64,000 nucleotides of DNA from Acanthochlamys bracteata (GCA_019914995.1 CM034134.1:6580463-6644462), one strand, 5' to 3'. Shown: positions 48,107 through 60,439, numbered from the stretch's first letter. The notes: a model not told the origin generated them from the sequence alone. A program made the numbers and translations.

Positions 48107-50325
48107 ATAGGTGATGATTTTGAGATTGATTTATGAAGCTGGATGACTTTTGTTTGTAAATTTTGTATAGCTATTTTAAGTGTAAATTATGGTTTTGTTC
48201 AACTATAAAAATTGTATTGATTTTGTTCTAATGTACAAAATTACTTTTCATTTTTGTATTTTTTCTTCTTGATTATAACGTCATTTTCTTATTGCTTATT
48301 ACTTATACCAATACTTGTATTTGAATTAAGATTAAAAGAAATAGAGAAATAAGAAAAATAGAAGAACGGAAAAATAAAGGAGAGAAATAGAGCGCGGCAG
48401 AAAAACAAAGCTCAGAAGAGAGTAGGTGTCCACTGTGGCTTGGCTGTCATTTAATAACTTATGACTAAATGAGGTATGATTAAAACTTAACTAATATTTA
48501 TTTTATGATTTGGATATTAACATTTACGTCTGGGATGGCGTTGTGATTAAATGCATGCAGCAAGCATATGGCGTTTCGTTTGATTTTGTTTGAATTTCTT
48601 TAATATATTTCAATTACTTTTAATAATAATGGCATTTTGTTTGACTTTGTCTTTTTGAAATTTTTTTCAAAAATTTGATGATAATAGTGTATATTATTTC
48701 TGCAATCTTAAAAATTTCATTCACAGCGTTGAATCGAATTACATAAGAATTATTATAAGAAAATTATAGTAGAGAAATTACAAACTAGTTACAAGAGAAT
48801 TCTGACAAGAAAATTACATTATCAGAAGAGAAGATTACAACAGAAGAAGAAGTTCAATTAAATTTGCAGCATTTCATAACGGCGACGATAACATGATCTA
48901 GATTTCCTTCATTCATTCATCAGCAACAAAGCATCAATTAAGAGGAAGGAGGAATGAGGCTCAGAGTCATTCTTTTACGTCAGGCACTGAGAAACAAAGA
49001 TACAATTTTTTTGTGGGACTGTTGGGAACACTCCATGGTTGTCTCCCTCTCCGCACTGCCTGTTATATAGACACAGCTGCAGTGTTTGCCATCCATGGCT
49101 ATCCTAACTGTCTTGCTGTGCTCCAAATAGGTAGTGCGGAGTGAGTAATAAAAAATTGAAAGCAACTCCATCATTGCCTCGTATCGAAATTTTTCACAAC
49201 GCTTGTGATACAAGAAACCAATATCCTAACCCAATGTTGGCAACCCATGCATTCATTCAACATATAATTTCCAAGCTAACTATCCACTAGACTATAAATC
49301 AAATCCAATATACCGTATAAATCAAAACCAATACAACGTATAAATCAAATCCAATAGACCATATAATCAAAACCAATACACCGTATAAATCAAATTCAAT
49401 ACAACGTATAAATCAAATCAACGAAAATTAAAATATATCGGTAAAATCAAAACAAGTCATTGGAAATTAAAACAAATCATCAAAAATTGAAATAAAAAAT
49501 TAAAAAATAAAAAGTCGAAGTTGGCCGAAGCTAGACACAAAACCAAGCCGAAAATGGACACTAGAAGCCGATTCGAGCCGTAACCGAGCGGTGAACTCGA
49601 GTTTGCTCGTTTCCGCGGCTGCATCTACACCTTTGAAGGAATAATGCTACAAGAGTCATAGCCGTTGACCCATGTCATGTGCCAACAATAAAACATGTGT
49701 CACTTAGCCATAGACGAAACCGTAGAGAATTCGAGCCCAGATCTCGATCACAAGCCGACGTGATCACCGGGATCCGACACTGAGCCGTAACCGAGCGAGG
49801 AGAACTCGATTTGCTCGTTCCGAAGCCATAGCCAAAGTCGGCCAGAGTCGAAGCCGGCAACGTAACCGAGCCCAGATCTTGATCCAAAGTCGAAATGGAC
49901 AGAGAGAGACAAAATCGATCCGTAACCGATCGCCAAAAACTCAATTTTGCTCATTTCAAAGTAAGAGACGGAATCAAATCGGAGACGAAATCGACCCGAG
50001 CCCTTGATCAAAAGCCGAACAGAGACCAGAATGGCAAAATCAAGCCAAGGAGAACTCGATTCTGGCTGGAATCACGAAACCGAGCCAGTCAAAGAACTGA
50101 ATTTCGCTCGGGAGCACAAGTCGCGCCGCTGTAGAGAGGGAAAAGAAATGAGCGCGGTGCACAAATGAAACCCTAGGGCTTGTGCGCGTGGGTTATCTTC
50201 TCTGCTGATTCATCTGCACCATCTAAAACATAAGATAAAAACTTCACAGCCGTTGATTCGTGACATGTGCCTATAGTAATTTCTTCACACAAAGAGATGA
50301 CATGTGCCTATAGTAGAGATTCTAC
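48107..50325. repeat. Right terminal inverted repeat of the MULE
   Basis: About 2.22 kb, reverse complement of 43481-45658 with moderate divergence. Near its outer end GACATGTGCCTATAGTA occurs twice (about 50260 and 50298), a local duplication absent from the left arm. At its inner edge it carries a copy of the last nine codons of the transposase. Confidence 0.8.
48980..49213 (-). other. Short open frame shared by both MULE arms, unknown
   Basis: Reads CEKFRYEAMMELLSIFYYSL, then TTYLEH, IAMDGKHCSCVYI, SAERETTMEC and SLFLSA at the end. The mirror copy at 44503-44778 (plus) keeps most of it but lacks about 24 nt in the middle. I do not recognise it. It may be a captured gene fragment or simply a repeat that stays open. 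Confidence 0.25.
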
Positions 50326-51312
50326 TTGAAGAACTCATCAGCCACTTTTGGCCAGATGTATACACATACATATATATATATAGTATCAATTTTTACTATT
50401 TATGTCATCATAATTAAAGAGTCGGATGTAGGTCGATTCGTAATCCGATTGACACGTAATATTGTCAGCATGTTACTGACTTATTGTCTTTCATATCCAA
50501 TTGTAGAGATTATATTTTGATTTCTCTACGGCAATAAACGGCTCAACCCGTCTGGGCTAAATGAATTGATTGAGCCGGGCTGACTCGGCACGGTTATCTT
50601 TTCATAACTCAGCCCAATCTATTTATCCGTTTTATTTTATATTTTATATAACAAACAATAATAATTTAAAATAATTTTGAAAATTGTTAAATAAATAATT
50701 AATATTTTTTATTATTAAAAATTATTTTTTGTTATTAAAATAATATTTTTTATTAGAAGATGACCTGATCAACTATTAATATTGATTAGGTCAACAGGTT
50801 AGTATTGACCGGTCAACGCGCACAGTAAACAGACGAGCGGGACACCTTGCGGGCTAATAATGTCTACTTGATACTTCCCGTTCACGACTACGGACCGGCA
50901 GTTCTCACTAATATGGTCAATCGTATTAGTATTTCACTTTGCAGCAAAAATCATATTGGTCAAATTTTATTTTCTCATGAAAAAGTTATATTCTCCCCTC
51001 TAATAACAAATCAAATCAGCAGTGACAATTGTGAGGTTAACAACTTCACAACTAAAGCACCACCTCTAATAACGAAAGAACGCCTACATTATGCCTACAA
51101 GAGAAAATTACAAAAACATTCAACAGGATTTATTAAGATATCATTGTCATAAGCTGCAACAATATTCAACTACAACTTATAAAGTAAGTCATAATATGAG
51201 CATGATTAGACTGTGTTGCGCGGTATGACCGTGGAAAAAAGTGACGTTTCTAACGACACCTATTAAAGACAACTTTTTATCGAATTTTGATGTTCAAACT
51301 ATTAGCTTAAAT
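50326..51312. other. AT-rich intergenic DNA between MULE and CACTA
   Basis: No gene or complete element. It contains A/T runs at 50630-50755 and an open but unrecognised stretch at 50847-51152. Confidence 0.5.
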
Positions 51313-54224
51313 CACTACTAAAAAAATAATCATTACCGACTAACAACGTCCGGTCCGTAATAATATCATATACTGACTAAAATTTTTACCGGTCTATAAA
51401 GCTGATTAGTTTACCGATTGATATCATGTCAGCCGGTAAATTAGATATTTCACCGACTTACTTGATGTTGGGTGGGTAATATTTATTACTTTCACCGATT
51501 GAAGTTTGATTCAGTTAGGTAATCAATCTTAATCAACCGCGTGAACCAAACCCCAGCCATTTCCTCTCCCTCATTCTAGCTCCCTCTCCTACTAGGGTTT
51601 TGTCGGACTGTTGTTGGCCGAATCTTGCTGAGTTTTGTCGGACGTTCTGCTGTTGCTACCCCTTCTGCTAGCTCCGGTCCACTGATCTTGAGATTTCGCG
51701 GGATGTTCTGCTCAAGCTCCTCCTCCTGCTAGCTCCGTTTCACTAACCTTGAGATTTCGCCAGCTGTTCTGCTCAAGCTCCTCCTCTTGCTAGCTCCGGT
51801 CCACTGATCGTGAGATTTCATCAGCTGTTCTGCTCAAGCTGCTCCTCCTGCTAGCTTGATCAGTTTTGTGATCTAGGTATTAACAAATTCTCCTCGCAGA
51901 TTATGATCTTATCTTGTTCTCTCCATTGTGGTTTATGAATTAAAATTTGTGGTATGTGGAGCTATTTTCTTCTCTTGTTGTAATTTGCATAAGGATAGAT
52001 TTCTCGTATGTTTGATCATAATCTATTGGTAATTTTTCGTATGTTTGATCACCTCCTTTGGTAACGTTTTTCCCCCTATCATATACTGACTTTATTAAAA
52101 AATAATCTGCATAGTCCTCATGTTTTTAGAAACTTCAATGATTCTGTGGTGGTGTTTGGGTCCTTTTTTTTGAAGAGATTTTAGGTGATTGACAAACTTG
52201 GAATGACGTTAACTGTTGGTTCATTTCCCTTCCTTTTTCCAAATTTTACACTTGCTTTTTACGTTTCTTTTCCAAGTAAGATAATGTTGAAACCTTACTT
52301 TACTTGTTATATTTGTGAAGGGTAGAGTTTATGATGTGATAATCATGGTTATTTGGTGAGTCTTGTTGTTTTGCGATGCAATTGAATTGTTGATCAACTT
52401 ATGATGTGATAATAAAATAAGAAGTCGTTCTCTATTAAGGGTTTATATGTTCTTAAGTTGTCAAGCACATTTTATACTTATTAATTTTGCAGTCGGTGAT
52501 TCTGATATTTATAGTACTGATAGGAGTGATTAGAAGTAGTAGGTTTGTTATGATATCTTAATAACTTATAAATCAACATACTGTAGTTGAGAAAGCTGCA
52601 TCTTGTCTTCTTAGTTGCCTTTTCATTGCATTTTACTTAAGAAGTTTTACATCCATGCAGGCTCCTAACCTGATTTGGCTTCTCACCAAGTCCTAATAGT
52701 TAATTAGTATTGGATCTTTAGATTGATGTAACTACTCTATCTAATAGCTCAAACAGATAGAGGAAGAGATGTGTGTATGTACATACATACATATAATCTC
52801 AAAGTTTTAACATTGGCATACATTGTTCCTAAATAAAGTTATTATTTGTCAAGCTCACTGTCATTCTGCTCAATAGTTCTAAATAAAGCTATTGGCATAC
52901 AGTTCTGGATTTGTCAAGAATAGTCCTCAATTAGAGTGTGATCTTTAATTTGTCAAGCTCACTGTTTTACTTCCACACATTCATAACAGTGTAGAAGCTC
53001 CGCATGTTTTGTATACTAGATAGTGTAATTTTACTCTGACAACTTATTTGAGTTTGTTCGTGTGTTTGTATTCATATAAACTGTTACTGAAGTTGAACGA
53101 GTGGTATTGCTACGAACTGTTGAGTTTGTTGTTAAGTCCATATTTATCCTACCATGCCATATGTTTTCATTTTCACTTGCCTTGAGGTAACCCTGAAGGA
53201 GGAATAGAAGATGCTAACACAGAAGCACAACGTGGTAGATGGAAAAAGGAGGTATGTGTTCCGTCAATTTTGTGCTTTTCATGTTAGTATATCACCAACT
53301 ACTTCTCATTGCTTGCCAATTTCATCCTCATTTTGAGTGATTTGTATACTTGTTATTTTAATTGCTTCGCGTGTACTAATTTTGCTTATTCTTTAGCCAT
53401 CCTCGTATGTTTAGTTGTATTTGATATTTTCCGTTCCTGTTTAGCATTAATGTTGCACCTCCTAATGGGAAATATTGTCTATATGTTTTTTAGTTTATGT
53501 GTTGGTTTCTCTATCTATCTGTAGGGCAGAGGTAGTTATTGGAAAATGAAGAGCAAATTCTGTATATGTACGTCGAGTTAAATTTTCTTTTTGAGTGGCA
53601 CTTTGCTCTTCAACTTTTGAGAAACTTTGTTGTTTAAGGAGTCTAAAGCAGTCACTTTGCATTCTCTAAGTTTAGTGTTGTATTAGGCTTGTTTAACAAC
53701 CGAATTGTAAGTGATTTGTATATTGAAATGATTTTTTATTTGTATTGTATTCAACAACATCAGTTGATTTCTTATTTAAATTCATGAACTTTGATGAATA
53801 TTGTGGTGATTGTTGTGTATACTTTGAAGGATATATATTGAATGATGATGCATATCCTGAATGAAATGATTAATATTAGAAAATTAATAATAAAAAACAA
53901 GAATGTTGCTGCATATGTGCTTACCTACTGATGATATCAGTCGGTTACCGACTGACTAATTCAGTCAGTAATTACCGACTGAAATGCTAGTCGGTAATTG
54001 TCGACTAAAAAAAAGTCGGTACATACTGACTAGCTCTTCTCATTCGATAATTTACTGTTTAATGCCGACTGAATTTTTTATTTAGTCGGTAATTGATTTA
54101 CTGATCGGTGTTTACGGACGAAATGCCGACTATCATCGTATCCATCAGTAATTTGCTTTACCGACTAATTTTGGGACTTGCCGACTGCTTTTCTCAGTCA
54201 ATGAAGACTTTATTTCTAATAGTG
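51313..54224. mobile_element. Non-autonomous CACTA transposon (copy 2) with perfect AAT duplication
   Basis: Left end CACTACTAAAAAAATAATC. The right end, reverse complemented, is CACTATTAGAAATAAAGTC. AAT flanks both sides (51310-51312 and 54225-54227), the 3-bp duplication expected for CACTA. Subterminal motifs around ACCGACTGA and TAGTCGGTA crowd both ends (51350-51520 and 53935-54190). They are the same motif as in the element at 12448. The 2.9 kb interior has no transposase. It holds a CT-rich leader-like part, a 61-bp tandem repeat, and a possible small exon at about 53200-53253 ending in a GTATGT donor. Confidence 0.88.
51667..51856 (+). repeat. 61-bp tandem repeat, three copies
   Basis: Three imperfect 61-bp units starting GCTAGCTCCG at 51667, 51728 and 51789, with the beginning of a fourth at 51850. 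Each contains TGAGATTTC and TGTTCTGCTCAAGCT. It lies in the CT-rich part inside the CACTA element. Confidence 0.92.
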
Positions 54225-54330
54225 AATTTGAGCATGTTGTCGATATGAACTAGCAACACCTTTGGGTTTATGTCGATAACATGGACAATATTCCTTAGTT
54301 GAGTGTTTTATACATAGATAACTAGTCATC

Positions 54331-55708
54331 TGATGTGATTAACTTATATACATAATCTCATGCATTCTTGTACCATATATGCCTAATTTTATACAGAAAG
54401 ATTGATTAAACAAGATATTTCTTCGTTTTTCTTATTTTCAACAATTCTGTTGCGTTTGATGGTTTTTTGATAAAAACTTGACTGTTTGGTGGATTTTGTG
54501 AACAGCCAATTGGGTTTGAAGGCGAAGACATTGAAGTTGATTCTTAATTTTATGAGAAACTTCTGGCCAGCCAATTGACACCAGTTGAGAAACGAATCGT
54601 GTGTGCAGTTTCGTAAATAAGTGAAGATGAAGGGCTTCCCGATTTTTAAAAGACATCCGTGATATATAGTTGGAAAGATAAGATATATATCTTGAATTGA
54701 AATAGTTTCCAGATTTTTAGTAGGCCAAACAAATCCGAAAGTAGTACATACAACTTGGGGGGACAGACAGTTCAGATTGGCTGGAACTACATCTAGCTAG
54801 TTTTGGAAAGACAAACCCTATGATTGAAAAACTCAAATTTCGGATTTCCTAGGAAGGCAGCTATAGTCCAAAGCACAGGTGGCTCATTTAGTGTTTCTAT
54901 TTTGAGTTCTTGCGGCTAGAATAGGAGAAGGACAAAGGGGAGCAAGGGGCAAACAAAAGAGATGACAGTTCGCTTAAAAACACTTTTTTGTTCAGGATTT
55001 TTTGTTTTATCTCTTATGCTTCTCTCTATTTTGTTAGATCTGAAAAATATTACCTAAATTCCACTTAGCTGAGGCTACGGTGTAGACTAACTATGATGAT
55101 TCAATTCTTAATTCTATACTATTTGAAATTTTATAATTGTTTGTTGAGTATTCATTATCATGCTTAATGTTCTTGAATATCTGGCCAATATTCAATCGAT
55201 ATGAGATTCATATTGAAATGGAGATGTGATGTATGGATTAATTTTTGTGATGGATGCCACGAATCTCATGAGATAGAGATGTACACTTGTGGTTTGTGTA
55301 GTTAATCTAGGATGTCACAAAATTTAATGAGTTTTATTATATGTTAATTCACAAAAAGATATAGTGAGTTATTACATGAAAGTATTTTTGGTATTGCTTG
55401 AGAAAGTATATCAAAGAGAATAGGGTTTTCAACTGTCAATAAAGATAATAATCTCCGAAAGCATGAAAATAGAATTGAATTGGATTAGTTATGATGAAAT
55501 CAAACGCACAAATGCTTAAGTCCCACAAGTGTTAGTTTTATTTTGTTTTGTTTCTTTACTTTTAGCATTCACTCTTTTTATATCGGATGTTCAAATAACT
55601 TTAGAATTACTTACTTTTGGTACTTAATAAGTTAATCAATCCTCATGGGAACAATACTTTTCTCATCATTGTATTACTTGTGCGACTCGTATAATTACGA
55701 TAGCAACA
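54331..55708 (+). repeat. Athila-type gypsy LTR (older copy, 5')
   Basis: Begins TGATGTGATTAAC and ends TAGCAACA just before a tRNA-Asp-type primer-binding site. It is homologous along its length to 62837-64000 (CTGGCCAATATTCAATCGAT, AACTATGATGATT, GAGAAAGTATATCAAAGA), but its first 350 bp are clearly more diverged from that copy than 57543-57980 is. Confidence 0.82.
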
Positions 55709-55713
55709 AGCTT

Positions 55714-55731
55714 TTGACGCCGTTGCCGGAG
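55714..55731 (+). other. Primer-binding site (tRNA-Asp type)
   Basis: TTGACGCCGTTGCCGGAG resembles TGGCGCCGTTGCCGGGGA, the primer site usual for Athila and Tat elements. Confidence 0.75.
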
Positions 55732-55789
55732 TTTGTTTTAATTTTTATTAATATTGATTCTGATTAATTCTAGTTTTAGTTTGAACTTT

Positions 55790-55975
55790 TATTTCTTTCT
55801 TTCTTTCAGATTGCATAGTATATGTGAAATTTCAGAAGCATTTCTATTGAGCCCTTTGATCTTAAAATTGAACGTACAATTAAAAGGCTTATCAAGAATA
55901 AAAAAGAAACTCTCAACGAGGTGCAAACTCCCATAGCAGAAAATATGGAAGAAGTTGAAAATAGAAGAGCTTTAC
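55790..55975 (+). pseudogene. Start of an Athila-type gag, cut short
   Basis: SIEPFDLKIERTIKRLIKNK and TLNEVQTPIAENMEEVENRRAL resemble the N-terminal Athila gag (EIERTxRxLRxx). The similarity stops at about 55975, where a foreign sequence begins. Confidence 0.5.
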
Positions 55976-57542
55976 GGTCTGTTTGGATTGATATTAAGAG
56001 AGAGCAATGAAGAGTAAGTGAACGAATTACTCTTCATTGCTCCCATTTGGCAACGATTTTATAAGATTAATAGAGAGTAAATATTCTCTCGATTAATCTT
56101 ATATGAAGGTTAATCAGTTACACCCCAATATGGGGTGCAAGCTGGAGTAAGATTAATGTTGCAATTGCTTGAATTTGGAAGTTCCTATGCTACCCATGCT
56201 ATTCGTTTAATTTACAACACGATTTGGTTTTCTTCTTATTTCTCACTCGTTGTTCCTCACTCCCTGCCATTGATCTCACTATTGACTCTGCTCTCCATTT
56301 TCTTCCTTACATCGCAGATCTTTCTTCTTTCCCGATCACCTCGTCGTTGATCTATTCAACGTACTTTCAATTACCCAAATCAATGATTAATCGATTTTTT
56401 AATGTTGTTTGTGTAGGACGATCTCGATGTTTGTTGATTTATTCTTATGTAAGTTTGAGTCTGTGATTCACCTTGATTTTGAGTTGTTTGATGTTAATTG
56501 TAGTGATCCATTCTCTGGTTGAAATTACTGAGGTTATGCTTCAATGGATTGTTTTGAGTGCTAAAAATATTGTCGTCTTTCTTTTAAACGTAACTAGGTA
56601 TTGTTGTTGTTCTATTGCTTTTGTAGTTGTAGTTGGTCTAAATGATATGTATCTGTAGTTCTATTTCTCTGTCCTCTTGATATGGAATGTTATAAGCGTC
56701 TAGAAGCTAAAGCTTGAAGTCTACTTATTTAATCCATAAAATTTGAGGTTGATGCTCAACTGCTCTATGTAGGTCTTATCAATTTAATCTCTGTTGTTAT
56801 TTATAGTGGCAGTAGCAATGTTATCATTGTTTAAGAATGTGAGTCTGCATGTAGTTGTTCATTATGTGTAGTTGCGTTGAAGGCTGATATGTCTAGATAG
56901 TTGATGTATTCTTGAAAGTTTCAGTGACAACATCATTCAATCTGACCCTATTAAAACAGAATGCTCGACTTGTCTTTGCACAACTTGCATTTGCTTTGTA
57001 ATTATCACAAAAAACTATTTTTAGCATCTGTCTTTTTTTTATATCTTTCTACATGTTATGCATGTTAATATTGTTATGCTTTTTGATGAAGTAGGTACTG
57101 GCAACATATTGCTAAGGTAATTGGTCTAAAGCATAGGTGCTATGCTTGCTGCTTAGGTGCCCTCTAGTTCTTGTAAGGTTGCTCAATAGTATGAGGATAG
57201 CTATTAGCACTTAGCTCGCCTGAGCATTAGTTTTCAGAGCTAGGCTTAATAAACATGTGATGTTATACAGGTCCAGACATTAACTTCCAAACTATTATTA
57301 ATTACCACTCTTCTAGAATTAACATGATATTAACAAGCAAAAGAAGGTGGTGTCCATTATGGGTGACAATGGCAATCAATCATGAAGGAAGATGACAACA
57401 ACTGGCCATTACATGTTTGAGAGATAAGAAATTTTGTGTTGATCCAAAAGTGGACGTTGGAATCATTACATGCTTTTAGAAGAAAGTTATAGAATTTTTT
57501 TCCCTCATAATCTTAAACTAGTCTTCTTAGGGGCATGTATAC
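55976..57542. mobile_element. Unidentified insertion with three adjacent hairpins
   Basis: It starts GGTCTGTTTGGATTG, a terminus style seen in PIF/Harbinger and hAT-like plant elements. It carries three stem-loops within 140 bp (56002-56042, 56061-56102, 56121-56137), then a CT-rich leader-like part (56225-56350) and T-rich intron-like DNA. No matching far end (reverse complement of the start) is visible, so it may be truncated at the LTR fragment at 57543. Confidence 0.4.
56002..56137. repeat. Cluster of three palindromes
   Basis: 56002-56017 pairs with 56027-56042 (GCAATGAAGAGTAA arm, 16 bp, perfect). 56061-56077 pairs with 56086-56102 (one mismatch in 17). 56121-56137 is CACCCCA-ATA-TGGGGTG. 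Confidence 0.9.
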
Positions 57543-57980
57543 TAATGTGCTCAAATATGTACATAATATCATGCACTCTTGCATAGTATATGCTTATTTT
57601 TATATAGAGAAAGTAATAAAAAAGAACTTTAATTCTTTGTTTTTTTTAATTTTCAGGAATTTCGTGCAGTCTGAAAGTTTTTTATGAAAATTTGACTTTT
57701 CTGTGGAGATTTTGTAAACGGCTATCTGGGATTAAAAGCCAAGACAATCAAGTTGGTTTATGAATTATTTCAGAATTTTATGGGCAACCATTTTATATGT
57801 ATTCACAGAAAAAATTGAGATACGATGCAGACCCGAAATATGTGCGCAGTTTCTGAAACAAGTACACTTGATGGCCTTCCCGATTTTTAAATAATGTGTG
57901 ATATATGGTTGAAAATATAAGGCATTGATCTTAATTTTAAATATTTTAATTTATTTTTCTGAGGCCAAATAGATCCCAAA
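57543..57980 (+). repeat. Truncated Athila-type LTR (true partner of the 3' LTR)
   Basis: The first 438 bp of the LTR (TAATGTGCTCAAATATGTAC to AAATAGATCCCAAA) are nearly identical to 62837-63273. The rest of the LTR, the primer-binding site and most of gag are missing. Confidence 0.85.
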
Positions 57981-58018
57981 AGTTACTACAATCAGGTAAC
58001 TTACTTTTCGTTTGATGA

Positions 58019-58650
58019 ATGTGGTATCTGGATAAGCAATTCTCTAAATTTCTGGATATGTTTAAAAAGTTGCATATTAACATTCTTTTTGCAGATGCGT
58101 TGGAGCAAATGTCAAGCTATGTAAAGTTCAAGAAAGAGATTTTGTCCTACAAACGAAAACTGGAAGACTATGAAACGGTGACGCTAACTGAGGAGTGTAG
58201 TGCTATCTCGCAAAATAAGTTGCCACCAAAGCTAAAACATCCAGGGAGTTTTACTATACCTTGCACTATTGGAAACTCTCATTTTGAAAAAGCTTTATGT
58301 GATTTAGGTGCAAGCATTAATTTAATGCCATTCTCTATTTACAGAAAATTAGGATTAGGAGAAGTAAAGGCAACCATAGTTTCTCTTCAACTAGCGGATC
58401 GATCTATTAAGCATCCAAGAGGAATATTTTAGGATGTGCTAGTGAAAGTGGATAAATTCATATTCCTTGCTGAGTTTATTGTACTAGATATGGAAGAAGA
58501 TAAAGGCATACCAATTATTCTTGGTCGACCATTCTTATCCCCTGGAAGAACATTGATTGATGTGCAGTAAAGGAAGTTAATTTTGCGAGTATAAGACGAG
58601 CAAGTCACGTTCAATGTATTTGAAGCTATAAAGTGTCCATCGAACAGTGA
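58019..58650 (+). pseudogene. Athila gag C terminus and aspartic protease
   Basis: DKQFSKFLDMFKKLHINI and ADALEQMSSYVKFKKEIL are the gag end. GSFTIPCTIGN and LCDLGASINLMPFSIYRKLG follow, with the DLGA active site typical of this lineage. A TAG at 58430 and further stops at about 58570 and 58594 interrupt [20 protein letters not shown] and [20 protein letters not shown]. Confidence 0.82.
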
Positions 58651-58657
58651 CGACTGT

Positions 58658-60437
58658 TTGCGAATTGACATAGTTGACCGAATGGTGGCTGATGCAGTCA
58701 AGGTAGACCATCTAATTGACCCTTTAGCAGCTTGTATTATCCAAGGTGAATCTTCTAAGACCGAAAGTAAAGAGATTGAGTCATATGCTCATTACTTGCA
58801 AGCTTCATCGCGTATTGGAGGACGATCGAAGTTTGAGGACCTTGGGAAAAGCTCTCTTAGGACAGCTCCATGCATTGAAAAGCCTCCAGATTTTGAGCTT
58901 AAGCCGTTGCTTGCACAACTAAGGTATGCATACCTAGGAGAAAGTTCATCACTTGTTATTATTTCGGCTTCTTTGAGTGACTTAGAGGAGGAAAAGTTGC
59001 TTCGGGTTTCGAGAGATTATAAGGCTGCATTGGAATGGTCCATTACTGATGTCAAGGGCTTAAGTACTTCAGTTTACATGCATAAGATCTTAATGGAAGA
59101 AGACTACAAGCCTGCAGTTGAAAATCAAAGACGTTTGAATCCAAACATGAAGGAGGTGGTGAGAGCAAAAGTTCTAAAACTACTTGATGCAGGAATCATT
59201 TATCCGATCTCTGATAGCTCATGGGTGAGTCCTGTGCAAGTGGTACCAAAAAAGGGAGGAATAACAGTAGTAAAGAACGATAACAATGAGCTCATTCCGA
59301 CAAGAACTGTCACAGGATGGCGGGTATGTATTAATTATCGCAAGTTGAATGATGATAATCGGAAAGATCACTTTCCATTAACTTTCATTGATCAAATGTT
59401 AGAGAGACTTGCTGGCCATTCACATTATTGTTTTTTAGATGGGTATTCCGGTTACAATCAAATTTCAATAGCACCGGAAGATCAAGAAAAGACCACCTTT
59501 ACATATCCGTACGGAACTTTTGCATTTGGAGGATGCCATTTGGGCTATGCAATGCACCGGCCACTTTCCAAAGATGTATAATTGCAATTTTTTCTGATAT
59601 GTTGGAAAGATTCATTGAGATTTTCATAGATGACTTCTCGGTATTTGGATCTTCTTTTGATGACCGTCTAAGAAATTTGGCTTCAGTTTTGCAACGATGT
59701 GAAGAAACCAATTTAGCTTGAATTGGGAGAAATACCACTTTATGCTGCTTGAATGTATTGTTCTAGGACATCGCATTTCAGTCAAGGGAATAGAAGTTGA
59801 TCGGGCAAAGGTAGAAGTCATTGCAAAATTACCGCCACTAACTTCAGTGAAGGCAGTGAGAAGCTTTCTTGGGCATGCCGATTTCTATCGCCGATTCATT
59901 AAAGATTTTTCAAAGATAACGAAGCCTCTATGCAACCTCCTACTTAAGGACATGCCATTTAAATTTTCTGAAGAGTGCTTACAAGCTTTTAACACTCTAA
60001 AACAGAAGCTAATTTCAGCCCCTATCATTGTAGCACCGGTTTGGGATTTGCCTTTTGAAATCATGTGTGATGCTAGTAACTATGCTGTTGGAGCAGTGTT
60101 GGGGCAGCAAAAGAACAAAGTATTTCATGTCATCTATTATGCAAGCCGAACCTTGACATATGCCCAAATGAATTATGCAACTACAGAGAAGGAGCTTCTA
60201 GCTGTTGTATTCGCTTTTGAAAAATTTCGATCATATTTGGTTTGCTCCAAAGTGATAGTCTACACTAACCACTCAGCTCTCAAGTATTTGCTTAAAAAAA
60301 AAGATGCTAAAGCAAAGCTCATTCGATGGGTACTTCTACTGCAAGAATTTGATTTGGAAATCCGAGATAGAAAGGGTTCTGAAAATCAAGTGGCGGATCA
60401 CTTATCTCGAATAGAACAACAAGAACAAGGTCAATAG
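58658..60437 (+). pseudogene. Athila reverse transcriptase and RNase H
   Basis: WRVCINYRKLNDDNRKDHFP, LDGYSGYNQISIAPEDQEKT, FGLCNAPATFQRC and FIEIFIDDFSVFGSSFDD (catalytic DD at about 59627-59632) are all present. A shift at about 59530 and another at about 59715 split the frame in three. RNase H reads [47 protein letters not shown] and VADHLSR. The third acidic site is TNH instead of the usual TDH, so catalysis would be impaired even without the shifts. Confidence 0.88.
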
Positions 60438-60439
60438 GC

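Larger units (their letters stand above)
43481..50325 (-). mobile_element. Mutator-like element (FAR1/Jittery type) with 2.2-kb inverted repeats
   Basis: The left arm, 43481-45658, is repeated in reverse complement at 48107-50325. Examples are CATCTCTTTGTG at the outer edge, ACGAATCAACGGCTGTGA, CTCTCTACAG, AGGCAGTGCGGAGAGGGAGA in the middle and ATAGGTGATGATTTTGAGAT at the inner edge. Between them lies a broken FAR1-type transposase on the minus strand. The outer limits are approximate and I could not identify a 9-11 bp duplication. Confidence 0.8.

Noticed and set aside
50847-51152. Open frame of 101 codons between MULE and CACTA
   Set aside because: No motif, atypical composition and no splice or promoter context; chance frame likely.
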